Source of the DNA: JAZDGX01 sp043806645
Lineage (GTDB): Bacteria; Eisenbacteria; RBG-16-71-46; CAIMUX01; WJJG01
DNA length: 13,589 bases
Reading direction: 5' to 3'
Assembly (NCBI GenBank): GCA_043806645.1
Contig: JAZDGX010000132.1
Coordinates: 1-13,589, forward strand
Shown: in pieces, positions 6,743 through 13,589 of the stretch
How positions within the stretch are numbered: the first letter of the stretch is position 1
Layout of the letters: the number at the start of each line of letters is the position of its first letter
Translations under genes and position numbers: made by a program
The notes under the pieces: model-generated
Told to the model about the DNA's origin: nothing
The model's input: only the letters and a program-made list of their open reading frames with translations
Databases searched by the model: none

Positions 6743-7375
6743 TCAGGGCACCTCCGCGCGGATGTAGTCCTCACCGGTGGTCAGCAGAATCATCAATTCG
6801 CGGGAACGATCTTCCATCTTCTGGATTTCGCTGTGCACACGGCTGACGATGTAGTTGTGGGCAAAGAACGTGGGCGCCGCGACCGTCAACCCCGCCGCCG
6901 TCGTGAGCAGCGCCTCCCAGATGCCTCCCGCCAGCACCGTCGCGTCTACATTGCCCCCCAGCGCCTGAATGCGCTGAAATGCCTCGATCATCCCGAGCAC
7001 CGTGCCCAGAAACCCGAGCAGCGGCGCCCCACCGACGATCGTGACCAGACCACCGATGTTGCGCTCCAACCGGGCCGCCTCACGCTCGCCCGCCTCGAGG
7101 ATCGCCTGTTGCGTGCGCACCTCGCCGATCTGAATGTGGACCAGCCCGGCCAGAAAGATCCCCGCCAGCGGCGCCTGCGGGTTCTCCTTGCAGATCGTGA
7201 TCGCGTTCTCCAGGCTGCCCTTGCGGATGCGACCCTGGATCGCCTCCAGAAAGGCCTCGTTCTCACGACGCGCTTTGGCGATTTGCACGAATCGCTCGAT
7301 GATGATCGCCAGCGAGACGATCGAACAGATCGCGATGGGGATCATCAGAATGCCGCCCTTGACGAGCAATGACAT
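6743..7375 (-). CDS. exbB: ExbB/TolQ/MotA-family proton channel subunit
   Basis: A 210-residue inner-membrane protein with three predicted helices: about 8-27 (GGILMIPIAICSIVSLAIII), 108-131 (GGLVTIVGGAPLLGFLGTVL) and 154-176 (EALLTTAAGLTVAAPTFFAH). The long cytoplasmic loop between helices 1 and 2 and the GxLGTVxGMI and ALxTTAxGLxVAxP signatures are typical of the family. With ExbD it converts proton flow into work on TonB. The ATG at 7375 has GAGG 6 bases upstream; an in-frame GTG four codons earlier is less likely. It starts 88 bases after the barrel-gene stop, with no terminator visible between, and exbD follows after 60 bases. Confidence 0.93.
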   Translation of the reverse strand: MSLLVKGGILMIPIAICSIVSLAIIIERFVQIAKARRENEAFLEAIQGRIRKGSLENAITICKENPQAPLAGIFLAGLVHIQIGEVRTQQAILEAGEREAARLERNIGGLVTIVGGAPLLGFLGTVLGMIEAFQRIQALGGNVDATVLAGGIWEALLTTAAGLTVAAPTFFAHNYIVSRVHSEIQKMEDRSRELMILLTTGEDYIRAEVP

Positions 7376-7463
7376 AGGCTCCCTCACTCTTTACGCCAGA
7401 GATGTCCGGCGCGCGCACCCTCCGCCGTGCTCTGCCCTATTTGCGCCGCTCCACGCGCTCCTG

Positions 7464-9236
7464 TCAAGGAACGCTCGCACGCAGGCTCTCGTTCCAGCCG
7501 TAGCGCCATTCCAAGCCGAACCAGCGATCGGCCCTCACCTCGCCCGGCCAGTCCGCGAGGGTCTCCTGCAGCAGATTCTCGCCGACGAGACTCAAGGTGT
7601 GGCCGCCGAAGACATGACCGATCCGCGCGCCGAGCGCGGTCGAGCCCCGCAGGCGCGCGCCCGCGGAGTCGACGCTGCGTTCGCTGCGCAGTTCGATCGC
7701 GGCCGCGGCGCGCCAGTCCCCCGGCTCCCAGCCCAGCGCCCCGCGCAGCCGGTGCTGCGGCAGCAGCAGCAGGCGCGCTGCTGTCCCGCGCCGCTCGTCG
7801 CGGGCCCAGCGATAGTCGAGCTTCAAACGCAGGCCGGGCCGCAGCCGGCGCTCTGCGGAAAAGACAGCTTCGATCAGACGGCGCCGCTCGTTGTGCGAGG
7901 TGGCCAGGAGCGTCGTCCCCGCCGCCGTCGCGCTTTCCCAGTCGAACGGATCGGCGACCTCGGCGATGACCGCCGTCGCGCGCAACCAGCCGGCCGCGTC
8001 CTGCCGTTGCGCCTCGAGGGCGAGGCGCGGCCAGGCGCGCTGCGCGGGCTGCACGGGATCGAGGATCTGGGCCGCGAACGGCAGGCGCCCCGGCCCCGCT
8101 TCTTCCTGGAGCAGGCCCGGCGCCGAAAGCCGCTCCCATCCGCCCCACCATTCTTCGAAGAACGTCACTTCCGGGGCCGCTTCGAGAGCGACCAACCATC
8201 CCGACTCGCCGAGGAGCCTCCGCCATGCGATCCAGGGCCCCAGCACGCCTCGGGAGCCCTCACCGCCCCCTGCGATCCCGAGCGCGAAGAGCCCACCCCT
8301 CCAGCGTGCGCTCCAGCCGCAGCGGCAGCGGAAGCGGCCGTCGGTGCGTTCTCCATCCCGATTGCGATGGCGCACGACCCCGCCGGCGAGATCGACCTCG
8401 AGTCGGGAGCCGGCGCCGTCGGATCCCGCTGCGCCGGCCGACCCGCGCAACTCGGCGGGCACTCCGACCCTGCGCAAACGTAGATCGAGGGCTTGCCAGC
8501 CACCCCGCGCGGCGCGGATCTCGCTGCCCCCGATGCTGACCCGAGGGCTCATCAGCGCGTCCGTGCCGGCTACGACGAAGCGCCGCTCGAGGCTGCACCG
8601 GCCTCGCCACGTGACGGCCTCATCGGCAGGCGTGTAGGCGTAGTCCTCGTTGGGCGCCCACTCTTCGTGGCGCACCGCCGCGTCGATGCAACTGCTCCAG
8701 GCGGGGTCGGCCCCGTCACCGAGCGCGACGAAGCCGAGATCGAGGCCGCGGTGCGAGCGCCCTTCTACCCGATGTCGCCAGTCGGTGAACGCGGCCCACC
8801 CCTGTCTCGACGGCGCGGGCGAGAGGGCGAGGGCAAGCTCGCGCGAAGCCCCGTCGCCGACGCTGACGCGTGCCAGGCCCTTCGGACGATCGACGGCGGC
8901 GGGCTCGGGCAGCGTCACGGAGAAGGGCGAATCGGTGCGCCGCCGGTAGTAGGTCGGCCCGGGAGAGACGAGCGCAGGTTGCTGCGCGGGCCGCACCGCC
9001 GGTGTGCTCAATTCCAGGCGGCGGCTCCCCGCGGCAAACCGGCTCAGGTCCTCGCCCTCGATGAGGACATCGGGCAGGACGAAGGTCGGCCTCGGCGGCG
9101 TCGCCTTCTCGGCAGCCCGCGCGGCGGACGAATCCGGCGGGGTCTGCGCGACGGCCGACGCCGTCATGAGGACGAGGACGATCACCGGCGCACGCCTCGC
9201 CTGGGCGAGGAGCGGTCGCGCGGGCAGGCGCGTCAT
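7464..9236 (-). CDS. Predicted outer-membrane beta-barrel, TonB-dependent-receptor-like, without clear plug
   Basis: A 590-residue secreted protein. The signal peptide has a basic start, a hydrophobic core about 17-29 (PVIVLVLMTASAV) and a likely cut after AVA at 30. A short segment LPDVLIEGEDLSRF (54-67) resembles the N-terminal motif just before the plug in TonB-dependent receptors. The rest is rich in alternating aromatic/hydrophobic strands (SVTLPEP, GWAAFTDWRHRVEG, LRLKLDYRWARDE, WRAAAAIELRSERS). Near the end, GENLLQE (552-558) and RWFGLEWRYGW match the last strands of such receptors. I find no plug domain between 70 and 120, and the total is shorter than the usual 650-900 residues. The ATG overlaps the TPR gene stop (ATGA), with GGAGG 6 bases upstream. 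The ligand is unknown; partnership with the TonB encoded downstream is inferred. Confidence 0.65.
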   Translation of the reverse strand: MTRLPARPLLAQARRAPVIVLVLMTASAVAQTPPDSSAARAAEKATPPRPTFVLPDVLIEGEDLSRFAAGSRRLELSTPAVRPAQQPALVSPGPTYYRRRTDSPFSVTLPEPAAVDRPKGLARVSVGDGASRELALALSPAPSRQGWAAFTDWRHRVEGRSHRGLDLGFVALGDGADPAWSSCIDAAVRHEEWAPNEDYAYTPADEAVTWRGRCSLERRFVVAGTDALMSPRVSIGGSEIRAARGGWQALDLRLRRVGVPAELRGSAGAAGSDGAGSRLEVDLAGGVVRHRNRDGERTDGRFRCRCGWSARWRGGLFALGIAGGGEGSRGVLGPWIAWRRLLGESGWLVALEAAPEVTFFEEWWGGWERLSAPGLLQEEAGPGRLPFAAQILDPVQPAQRAWPRLALEAQRQDAAGWLRATAVIAEVADPFDWESATAAGTTLLATSHNERRRLIEAVFSAERRLRPGLRLKLDYRWARDERRGTAARLLLLPQHRLRGALGWEPGDWRAAAAIELRSERSVDSAGARLRGSTALGARIGHVFGGHTLSLVGENLLQETLADWPGEVRADRWFGLEWRYGWNESLRASVP

Positions 9237-12200
9237 CCTTCGCCTCCGCCCTGGCCGGACGGCGAGGATCCCGGTCGTTTCGTACGCCCCTCCCGCAAGG
9301 CCGCGAGTCGTGCGCGGGCCTCCTCGAGCAGGCTCTGCATTTCGAGCGGCATGCCGACCACATGCTCGTACTGGGCCTGCGCCTCGTCCCAACGGCCCAA
9401 CTTCTCATAGCACTCGGCCAGGCGCATGCGCGCGGTCGCTTCCCACAGGGGTTCTCGCTCCCCGGCGCTCAGAAACTCCTCGAGCCACCGCACGGCGACC
9501 CCGAACGATCCCATGCGGAATGCCGATTCGCCGGCCCAGTAGGGAGCCCGGTGAATCCGGCGCGGCAGACCGAGACCGTCGGCGGCATCGAAGGCCTGCA
9601 AGGCCGCCTCCCACATGCCGCTCTCGAAGGCGCTGCGGCCCAGATGCAGAGAGCCGAGCGCGCGTAGGGAGTCGGGGACTTCCGCGCCGGCGTGGGCGAC
9701 CTGTTCCCACTCGTTCTTGGCCGCGGTCTTCTCCCCCAGCTCTTCATAGGCCCGCGCGATATGGGCGCGCGTGAGGGCCGCGTCGGCCGGCGACAGCTCC
9801 AACGTCAACCTGCGATCGAGCACGCGCAGGGCCGAGCGCGCCTCGCGGCCTTTCAGGAGCAACACGCCCGCGCGCAACAGAGACTCCGACGCATAGCGGA
9901 AATCCGGAGTTTCCCCGAGCGCCGCGAACGCCGCCGCCGCCTCGCGCCACTGGCCGAGTTCCTCGCGCGAGCGGGCCATGTGGTAGCGCGCATCCGCGAG
10001 ACGGGCATCGTCGGGACGGGCGTGCTCGAGGAAATCGCCGTAGAGTTGGAGGGCATCCTGATAGCGCCCGCTGCGGTAGAATCCCTCGGCAAGCTGCAGG
10101 TAACGCTCTCCGCCGGCCAGCGCCTCGGGATGGTGCTGCTCGAGTTCCTGGAGCTCGAGTCTCGCTTCGTCGTGCTCACCGCGTAGCTGACGGCTCTCGA
10201 AGAGCGACTCGTGCGCGCTGCGGCGGATGGCTGGATCCGCCCCCGGGCTCTCCAGCACGCGGCGGTACCAGTCGATCGCCGTCGCTGTCTCCCCCTGGTT
10301 GAACGCCGCGTCTCCCCCGGCCAGCAATCCTCTGGCGCGCAGCGTGTCGTCCGCGGCGGGATGCTCCACGAGCGAGGTGAACCGATCGATTGCCGCGGCG
10401 AATTCCCCGGCGCGAAACGCCGCCTGCCCTTCCCAGAAGAGCGCCCGCGCGGACAACGGGTCCGCCGGCCCTTCACGATGGATCCGCGCGAACTGCTCTC
10501 GCGCGGCGGCGTAATCTTCCAGACGCAACAGCGCCCAGGCGCTGCGAAAAGCGGCATCCCGGCCCGATCCCGCCGCGTCGTCCCCTCCTCCCGCCAGATG
10601 CTGCGCCTCCGCGTAAGCTCGCGCCGCCTCGCCCACCCGTCCCAGCCTGAAGAGGCAGTTGCCGCGCCGGAGCGCGATATCGCTCGCCAGCGGGCAGCGA
10701 TTGCACAGCAGCGCCGCCCGCGTGTACTGCGCCAGCGAATCGTCGAATCGATCCTGGCCGAAGAAGCACCACGCGCCGGCGTAGGCACATTGGAGCGGGT
10801 CGGCCCCCATCTGTTCGGCGCGCGCGTACTGGCGGCGAGCCTCCTCCAGGCGGCCCAGCCGGTAGAATGCTTCACCACGCCAGAAGTGGTACTCGGAAGC
10901 CTGGGGGGTGCCGGGGAATTTGATCAAGAGATCCCCGAAGATGCGCGCCGCACCACCCCAACGCTCGAGAGCCAAGGCCACCAGCGCCTGGCGGCGCAGC
11001 AGGCCCTCGGACTCCTCGGGCGCGAAGGCGGCCGCCCGCGCATAGGCGGTCGCGGCTGCTTCCAGATCCCCCAGACGATACGAGGCGTCCCCGCGCAGCA
11101 TCCAGATGCCCTGGGTCAGGCTGTCCGCGGCCGTCGTCCCTTCCGGGGCCCCGGAGCCGCCCAGCCCTTCCAGATCCGACAGCACCTCGCCGTAGCGTTC
11201 CTGCTGGAATCGCGTGAAGGCCAGGGCATAGGCCCATGCATCGTGCAGCGCATCCCCGCGCGCCACGGGGGCCGCGGGCGCGAGGAGCGCTTCGGCTTCG
11301 GTGAAGCGCTTCTCCTGAAGGTGAGCCAGGGCGGCACCGTATTGCGCGAGCGGCAGGTCCGTCACGCGATCCCCGCTCACCCGGTCGTAGAGCTCCAGCG
11401 CGCGCGCCGTCTCTCCGCGCTTGAGCGCGATCCAGGCGCGCACCATCAGCCCTTCGTCGATCCACGCCTGGGGCGCGCCCGCTCCTTCGTCGCTCACCTC
11501 GGCCAGCAGACTGTCGGCGCGCCCCCAGTCGCGCAACTCGAAGCACGCCCGGCCATGCAGGAGGTTCCAGCGCACGCCGGCCGATGCCGGATGCGCCGGA
11601 CGGCCAAGCAGGTCGGCTACGCTGTCCCAGGCGGCTTCGGCGAAGAAGGTCTCGGCGAGGTCGAGCGTCAACGAGTCGATCAGCGCCGCGTCTGCGCGCG
11701 CCTCGGCGCGCGCAGAGCGCCAGAGCGACCGGGCGGCGGGAAACTCCCCCGCTTCGGCTTCCAACCATCCCGCCCACCGCAGCGCCAGCAGCCGGGCCCG
11801 GCGCGCCTGCGCGGCTTGCGGGCCGGCCAGCGCGGCCTTCACCCGGACCGACTCCGCGCTCGAGCCGAGGACGCCCGCGGCCATTCTGCTCTCTCCCGCT
11901 CGCGCCAGGGCCGCCCCCTCCCAGAAGCCGACCGGCCATGCGGCGGGATCGTCACCCAACTCCTGGCCGGCCCGCTGGAAGGCCACGGCCGCCGCCCGCG
12001 CTTCGCCCCGGCGCAGCAGCGATTCCCCCAGCGCCAAGGCGGCCGCCCCCCGCTCGCTCGGGCTCCAGGCAACCAGAGACAACTCCTCCAACAGGGCCTC
12101 GCCCTGGAGCGCACGACCCAAGGCGATCTGCTCGCGTCCCCACCGCAGCGCAGGCGACCCGTCTCCCGCGACGATCACCCGTCCCGCACCCAGCGGCCCC

Positions 12201-12484
12201 ATCAGGGCCCGCCCGGCAGGCCAGGCCGATGGAAGCCACGCGTCTCCCGGAAGCACGGGGGGCATGGTTTCCTGTTGCGACGACAGCGTGGGCAGCGGAG
12301 GAAGTTCGGCGGCCGCCGCGGGCGCGGGACGCGCCGGCCACTCTGGGGAAATCGCCGTGACCGCGATCAGTAGCGTCGAAGAAGCCAGGGGCAGGCGCCA
12401 CATCCGCCCCCGCGGAGATCGCGCGCGTCGAGCGGCCTTGCGGGGCCCGGCGCCGAGACATGCTGGCTTGCGAACTTCGTTCAT
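9233..12484 (-). CDS. Large secreted TPR-repeat protein
   Basis: About 1083 residues, almost all helix-turn-helix units of TPR or TPR-like type from roughly residue 110 to 1050. Examples are AFYRLGRLEEARRQYARAEQ, FYRSGRYQDALQLYGDFLEH, HIARAYEELGEKTAAKNEWE and RLAECYEKLGRWDEAQAQYE. The tail is disordered (GRTKRPGSSPSGQGGGEG). Ahead of the repeats lie a basic N-terminus and a hydrophobic stretch about 31-45 (LPLASSTLLIAVTAI) followed by Ala/Pro-rich sequence, which reads as a signal peptide or anchor, so the repeats should be periplasmic. Such proteins scaffold envelope complexes; the exact role is unknown. The start is uncertain: 12484 is chosen, 12403 (MWRLPL) gives a more standard signal peptide, and the open frame reaches 12655, but that part does not look coding. 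It is the first gene of the Ton operon. Confidence 0.82.
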   Translation of the reverse strand: MNEVRKPACLGAGPRKAARRARSPRGRMWRLPLASSTLLIAVTAISPEWPARPAPAAAAELPPLPTLSSQQETMPPVLPGDAWLPSAWPAGRALMGPLGAGRVIVAGDGSPALRWGREQIALGRALQGEALLEELSLVAWSPSERGAAALALGESLLRRGEARAAAVAFQRAGQELGDDPAAWPVGFWEGAALARAGESRMAAGVLGSSAESVRVKAALAGPQAAQARRARLLALRWAGWLEAEAGEFPAARSLWRSARAEARADAALIDSLTLDLAETFFAEAAWDSVADLLGRPAHPASAGVRWNLLHGRACFELRDWGRADSLLAEVSDEGAGAPQAWIDEGLMVRAWIALKRGETARALELYDRVSGDRVTDLPLAQYGAALAHLQEKRFTEAEALLAPAAPVARGDALHDAWAYALAFTRFQQERYGEVLSDLEGLGGSGAPEGTTAADSLTQGIWMLRGDASYRLGDLEAAATAYARAAAFAPEESEGLLRRQALVALALERWGGAARIFGDLLIKFPGTPQASEYHFWRGEAFYRLGRLEEARRQYARAEQMGADPLQCAYAGAWCFFGQDRFDDSLAQYTRAALLCNRCPLASDIALRRGNCLFRLGRVGEAARAYAEAQHLAGGGDDAAGSGRDAAFRSAWALLRLEDYAAAREQFARIHREGPADPLSARALFWEGQAAFRAGEFAAAIDRFTSLVEHPAADDTLRARGLLAGGDAAFNQGETATAIDWYRRVLESPGADPAIRRSAHESLFESRQLRGEHDEARLELQELEQHHPEALAGGERYLQLAEGFYRSGRYQDALQLYGDFLEHARPDDARLADARYHMARSREELGQWREAAAAFAALGETPDFRYASESLLRAGVLLLKGREARSALRVLDRRLTLELSPADAALTRAHIARAYEELGEKTAAKNEWEQVAHAGAEVPDSLRALGSLHLGRSAFESGMWEAALQAFDAADGLGLPRRIHRAPYWAGESAFRMGSFGVAVRWLEEFLSAGEREPLWEATARMRLAECYEKLGRWDEAQAQYEHVVGMPLEMQSLLEEARARLAALREGRTKRPGSSPSGQGGGEG

Positions 12485-12642
12485 CCTTGATTCGTTCGTC
12501 GGGCCGCGCCGGCCGGCGAAGGTTCTCGTCGGCCGCGCAGCCATGCACCGCACGTTCCGCGTTCTTTCCGGTCTACCGAGGGCCGCACCGGGAGGTTCCC
12601 GCGGACTGCGGCCCCCTGCCGCCGCGCACCATCCGATCATGC

Positions 12643-12671
12643 ATGTAAATTCCATCCTCAGAGTGACACAA
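12643..12671 (-). promoter_or_regulatory. Weak candidate promoter for the TPR-Ton operon
   Basis: On the minus strand, TTGTGT (12671-12666), a 17-base spacer, then TTACAT (12648-12643), each matching 3 of 6 consensus bases. It lies in the only AT-rich patch upstream of the TPR gene. Initiation here would give a leader of about 150 bases to the ATG at 12484 and would exclude the upstream in-frame ATG codons. No sigma-54 -24/-12 element was seen in 12485-12921. Confidence 0.2.
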
Positions 12672-12721
12672 GCGCGCGGGCGACGGAAGCGCGAACGAGA
12701 AAATCACCGCTCCATCGCGCC

Positions 12722-12738
12722 CCTGCGATCGACGCAGG
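12722..12738. repeat. Perfect 6-bp inverted repeat before the HIT promoter
   Basis: CCTGCG-ATCGA-CGCAGG, arms at 12722-12727 and 12733-12738, ends 15 bases before the predicted -35 element of the HIT gene. Position and symmetry fit a regulator-binding site; in GC-rich DNA it could also be chance. Confidence 0.25.
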
Positions 12739-12753
12739 CGCGCGATCGGACGC

Positions 12754-12782
12754 TTGATGCCCGCGCCCGCTTCCCCTAGCCT
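12754..12782 (+). promoter_or_regulatory. Predicted sigma-70 promoter of the HIT gene
   Basis: TTGATG at 12754-12759 (4 of 6), a 17-base spacer and TAGCCT at 12777-12782 (3 of 6), a form common in GC-rich bacteria. Initiation would be near 12789, leaving a leader of about 130 bases before the ATG at 12922. Confidence 0.4.
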
Positions 12783-12787
12783 GAATA

Positions 12788-12897
12788 CGCCGCCCAGGGG
12801 CGGCGCGGGATCAACCTGCGACCCACTGCGACGGGCGCTGCGGCGCGTGCGCGCGAGCGAGGGCCGGAGCGCACACGCGCGGGGGGACGTCGCTCGC
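12788..12897 (+). promoter_or_regulatory. Structured 5' leader of the HIT gene with crossing helices
   Basis: Three perfect inverted repeats fall in the predicted leader. CGCCGCCC (12788-12795) faces GGGCGGCG (12798-12805) across 2 bases at the presumed start of transcription. GTGCGC (12847-12852) pairs with GCGCAC (12869-12874). GCGAGCGA (12853-12860) pairs with TCGCTCGC (12890-12897), ending 24 bases before the ATG. The second and third helices cross, so they would form either alternatives or a pseudoknot. No known riboswitch was recognised, and high G+C makes chance pairing common. Confidence 0.25.
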
Positions 12898-12921
12898 TCA
12901 GCCGCGAAGGAAGGCACAGCC

Positions 12922-13437
12922 ATGGAGATTCTGACCACACCTTGGCGCATGGACTACATCCAGCAGGCGCGCGACGAGCAGGGGTGCATCTTCTGCAATC
13001 TCCTTGCGCGGCAGGCGTCCGATGCGGAGCTCTACGTGCTTCGCCGCGGCGAGCATGCCTTCCTCGTCCTCAACATCTTCCCCTACACCCCCGGACACCT
13101 GCTCGCAGTGCCTTATCACCATGCCGCGCACATCTCCGATCTTTCCCCCGCGCAGCTTGCCGAGGTCCTTGCGTTCTGCCAGATCGGCGAACGCCTGCTG
13201 CGGCGGACGATGGGCTGTCGTTCGATCCATACGGGGGCCAACCTGGGCCGCGCCGCGGGGGCCGGCGTCCCCGAGCATGTCCACTTCCACGTCGTCGCCT
13301 GGCCGGAGCAGGAATTGTGGAAGCGTTGGGAGAGCGCGGCGGAGTTGCCCGAGGCGCTCGAGCAGACCTACCGGCGCCTCGCGGAGGCCCTGACCGAACT
13401 CGAAGCGCCACCCGGCGCCCCGCGTCAGAGCACGTAG
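12922..13437 (+). CDS. HIT-family nucleotide hydrolase/transferase (Ap4A phosphorylase-like branch)
   Basis: A 171-residue HIT protein. The signature H-x-H-x-H is HVHFHVV with His119, His121 and His123. The GCIFC motif (Cys22, Cys25) near the start is the zinc-site pair of the branch that includes diadenosine-polyphosphate phosphorylases/hydrolases. NIFPYTPGHLLAVPYHH at 51-67 and ANLGRAAGAGVPEHVHFH at 106-123 are the conserved nucleotide-binding blocks. It probably cleaves or phosphorolyses dinucleoside polyphosphates or another nucleotide conjugate in the cytoplasm. After the HIT motif it reads AWPEQELWKRW where relatives usually have PRWNGDTNF, so substrate choice may differ. The ATG at 12922 has AAGGAAGG 7 bases upstream. 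It is the only plus-strand protein gene here, and its last 13 bases overlap the convergent metallo-beta-lactamase gene. Confidence 0.9.
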   Translation: MEILTTPWRMDYIQQARDEQGCIFCNLLARQASDAELYVLRRGEHAFLVLNIFPYTPGHLLAVPYHHAAHISDLSPAQLAEVLAFCQIGERLLRRTMGCRSIHTGANLGRAAGAGVPEHVHFHVVAWPEQELWKRWESAAELPEALEQTYRRLAEALTELEAPPGAPRQST

Positions 13438-13589
13438 GGTCTTCCCATATCCGGGACCACCGCTGAGGCGCTGCCCTCCCGCGCGAGCTCGGCAGCCAGG
13501 TGCAACGACGCCTCCGCCTCGCCGTGGACGACGAAGATCCTGCGCGGCCGGGGCCGCAAGCCCCGTACCCAGGCGAGCAACTCGTCGCG
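13425..13589 (-). CDS. MBL-fold RNA-processing exonuclease, C-terminal end (cut by window edge)
   Basis: The minus strand is open from the window edge to a TGA at 13427-13425 and gives 54 residues: RDELLAWVRGL, then PRRIFVVHGEAEASLHLAAE, ending AVVPDMGRPYVL. The hydrophobic-VHGE-xE-A pattern and the closing VVPDMGRPYVL are typical of the RMMBL segment at the end of beta-CASP/metallo-beta-lactamase ribonucleases (YSH1/CPSF73-like and RNase J-like proteins). In these the His in VHGE belongs to the active-site region. The catalytic HxHxDH core lies outside the window, so the exact subfamily cannot be named. It converges on the HIT gene with a 13-base overlap of coding ends, leaving no room for a separate terminator between them. 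Confidence 0.75.
   Translation of the reverse strand, partial: RDELLAWVRGLRPRPRRIFVVHGEAEASLHLAAELAREGSASAVVPDMGRPYVL

Noticed and set aside
6269..7375. TolQ/TolR assignment for the ExbB/ExbD pair
   Set aside because: No tolA, tolB, pal or ybgC is present, and the next gene has TonB architecture with the S-x3-H anchor motif.
10211..12373. Long plus-strand open frame (720 codons) opposite the TPR gene
   Set aside because: The translation is Arg/Gly/Gln-rich without domain features, while the minus strand gives a clear series of TPR helices in the same place.
12754..12921. Upstream extension of the HIT protein by 56 codons
   Set aside because: The added residues are unlike the family, the ATG at 12922 has a good Shine-Dalgarno, and the predicted promoter lies at the beginning of the extension.

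Overview
The window is GC-rich DNA (roughly two thirds G+C by eye) from a Gram-negative (diderm) bacterium. An ExbB-ExbD-TonB motor, a signal-peptide-bearing outer-membrane barrel candidate and an NtrC-type sigma-54 activator all point to that. The lineage cannot be fixed from sequence alone. The long periplasmic repeat protein, the Ton genes, the Lys/Arg-repeat histone-like protein and the G+C content suggest a deltaproteobacterium in the broad sense or a neighbouring candidate phylum (for example Eisenbacteria-like); this is inference. All genes but one lie on the minus strand.

Right end: a divergent region near 12485-12921 separates the plus-strand HIT-family gene (12922-13437) from the minus-strand operon. 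The HIT gene runs tail-to-tail into the C-terminal end of an RNase-like metallo-beta-lactamase gene cut by the window edge (13425-13589), with a 13-base overlap of coding regions.

Centre (12484 down to 2755): seven co-oriented genes that look like one operon. In transcription order they are a secreted protein of about 1080 residues built of TPR-like helical repeats, an outer-membrane barrel resembling a TonB-dependent receptor without a recognisable plug, ExbB, ExbD, TonB, a soluble PAS histidine kinase, and an NtrC-type sigma-54 response regulator. Two junctions are stop/start overlaps (TPR/barrel and kinase/regulator) and the ExbD-TonB gap is 6 bases. The natural reading is a dedicated proton-motive-force-driven envelope machine bundled with its own phosphorelay. 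This is the most system-like content of the window.

Left part: a stand-alone CheY-like receiver (2108-2482), a Lys/Arg-rich histone-H1-like protein built of 14 pentapeptide repeats (1752-2057), a galE-type epimerase with its own promoter (197-1177) and the first 52 codons of rarA (1-158). Between the histone-like gene and galE, on the opposite strand, lies a strong candidate for an unannotated structured RNA (about 1474-1607). It has a sigma-70-like promoter, an almost fully paired long hairpin closed by a 13-bp helix, and a T-run at the end.

No tRNA, rRNA, CRISPR array, insertion sequence or integrase was seen.
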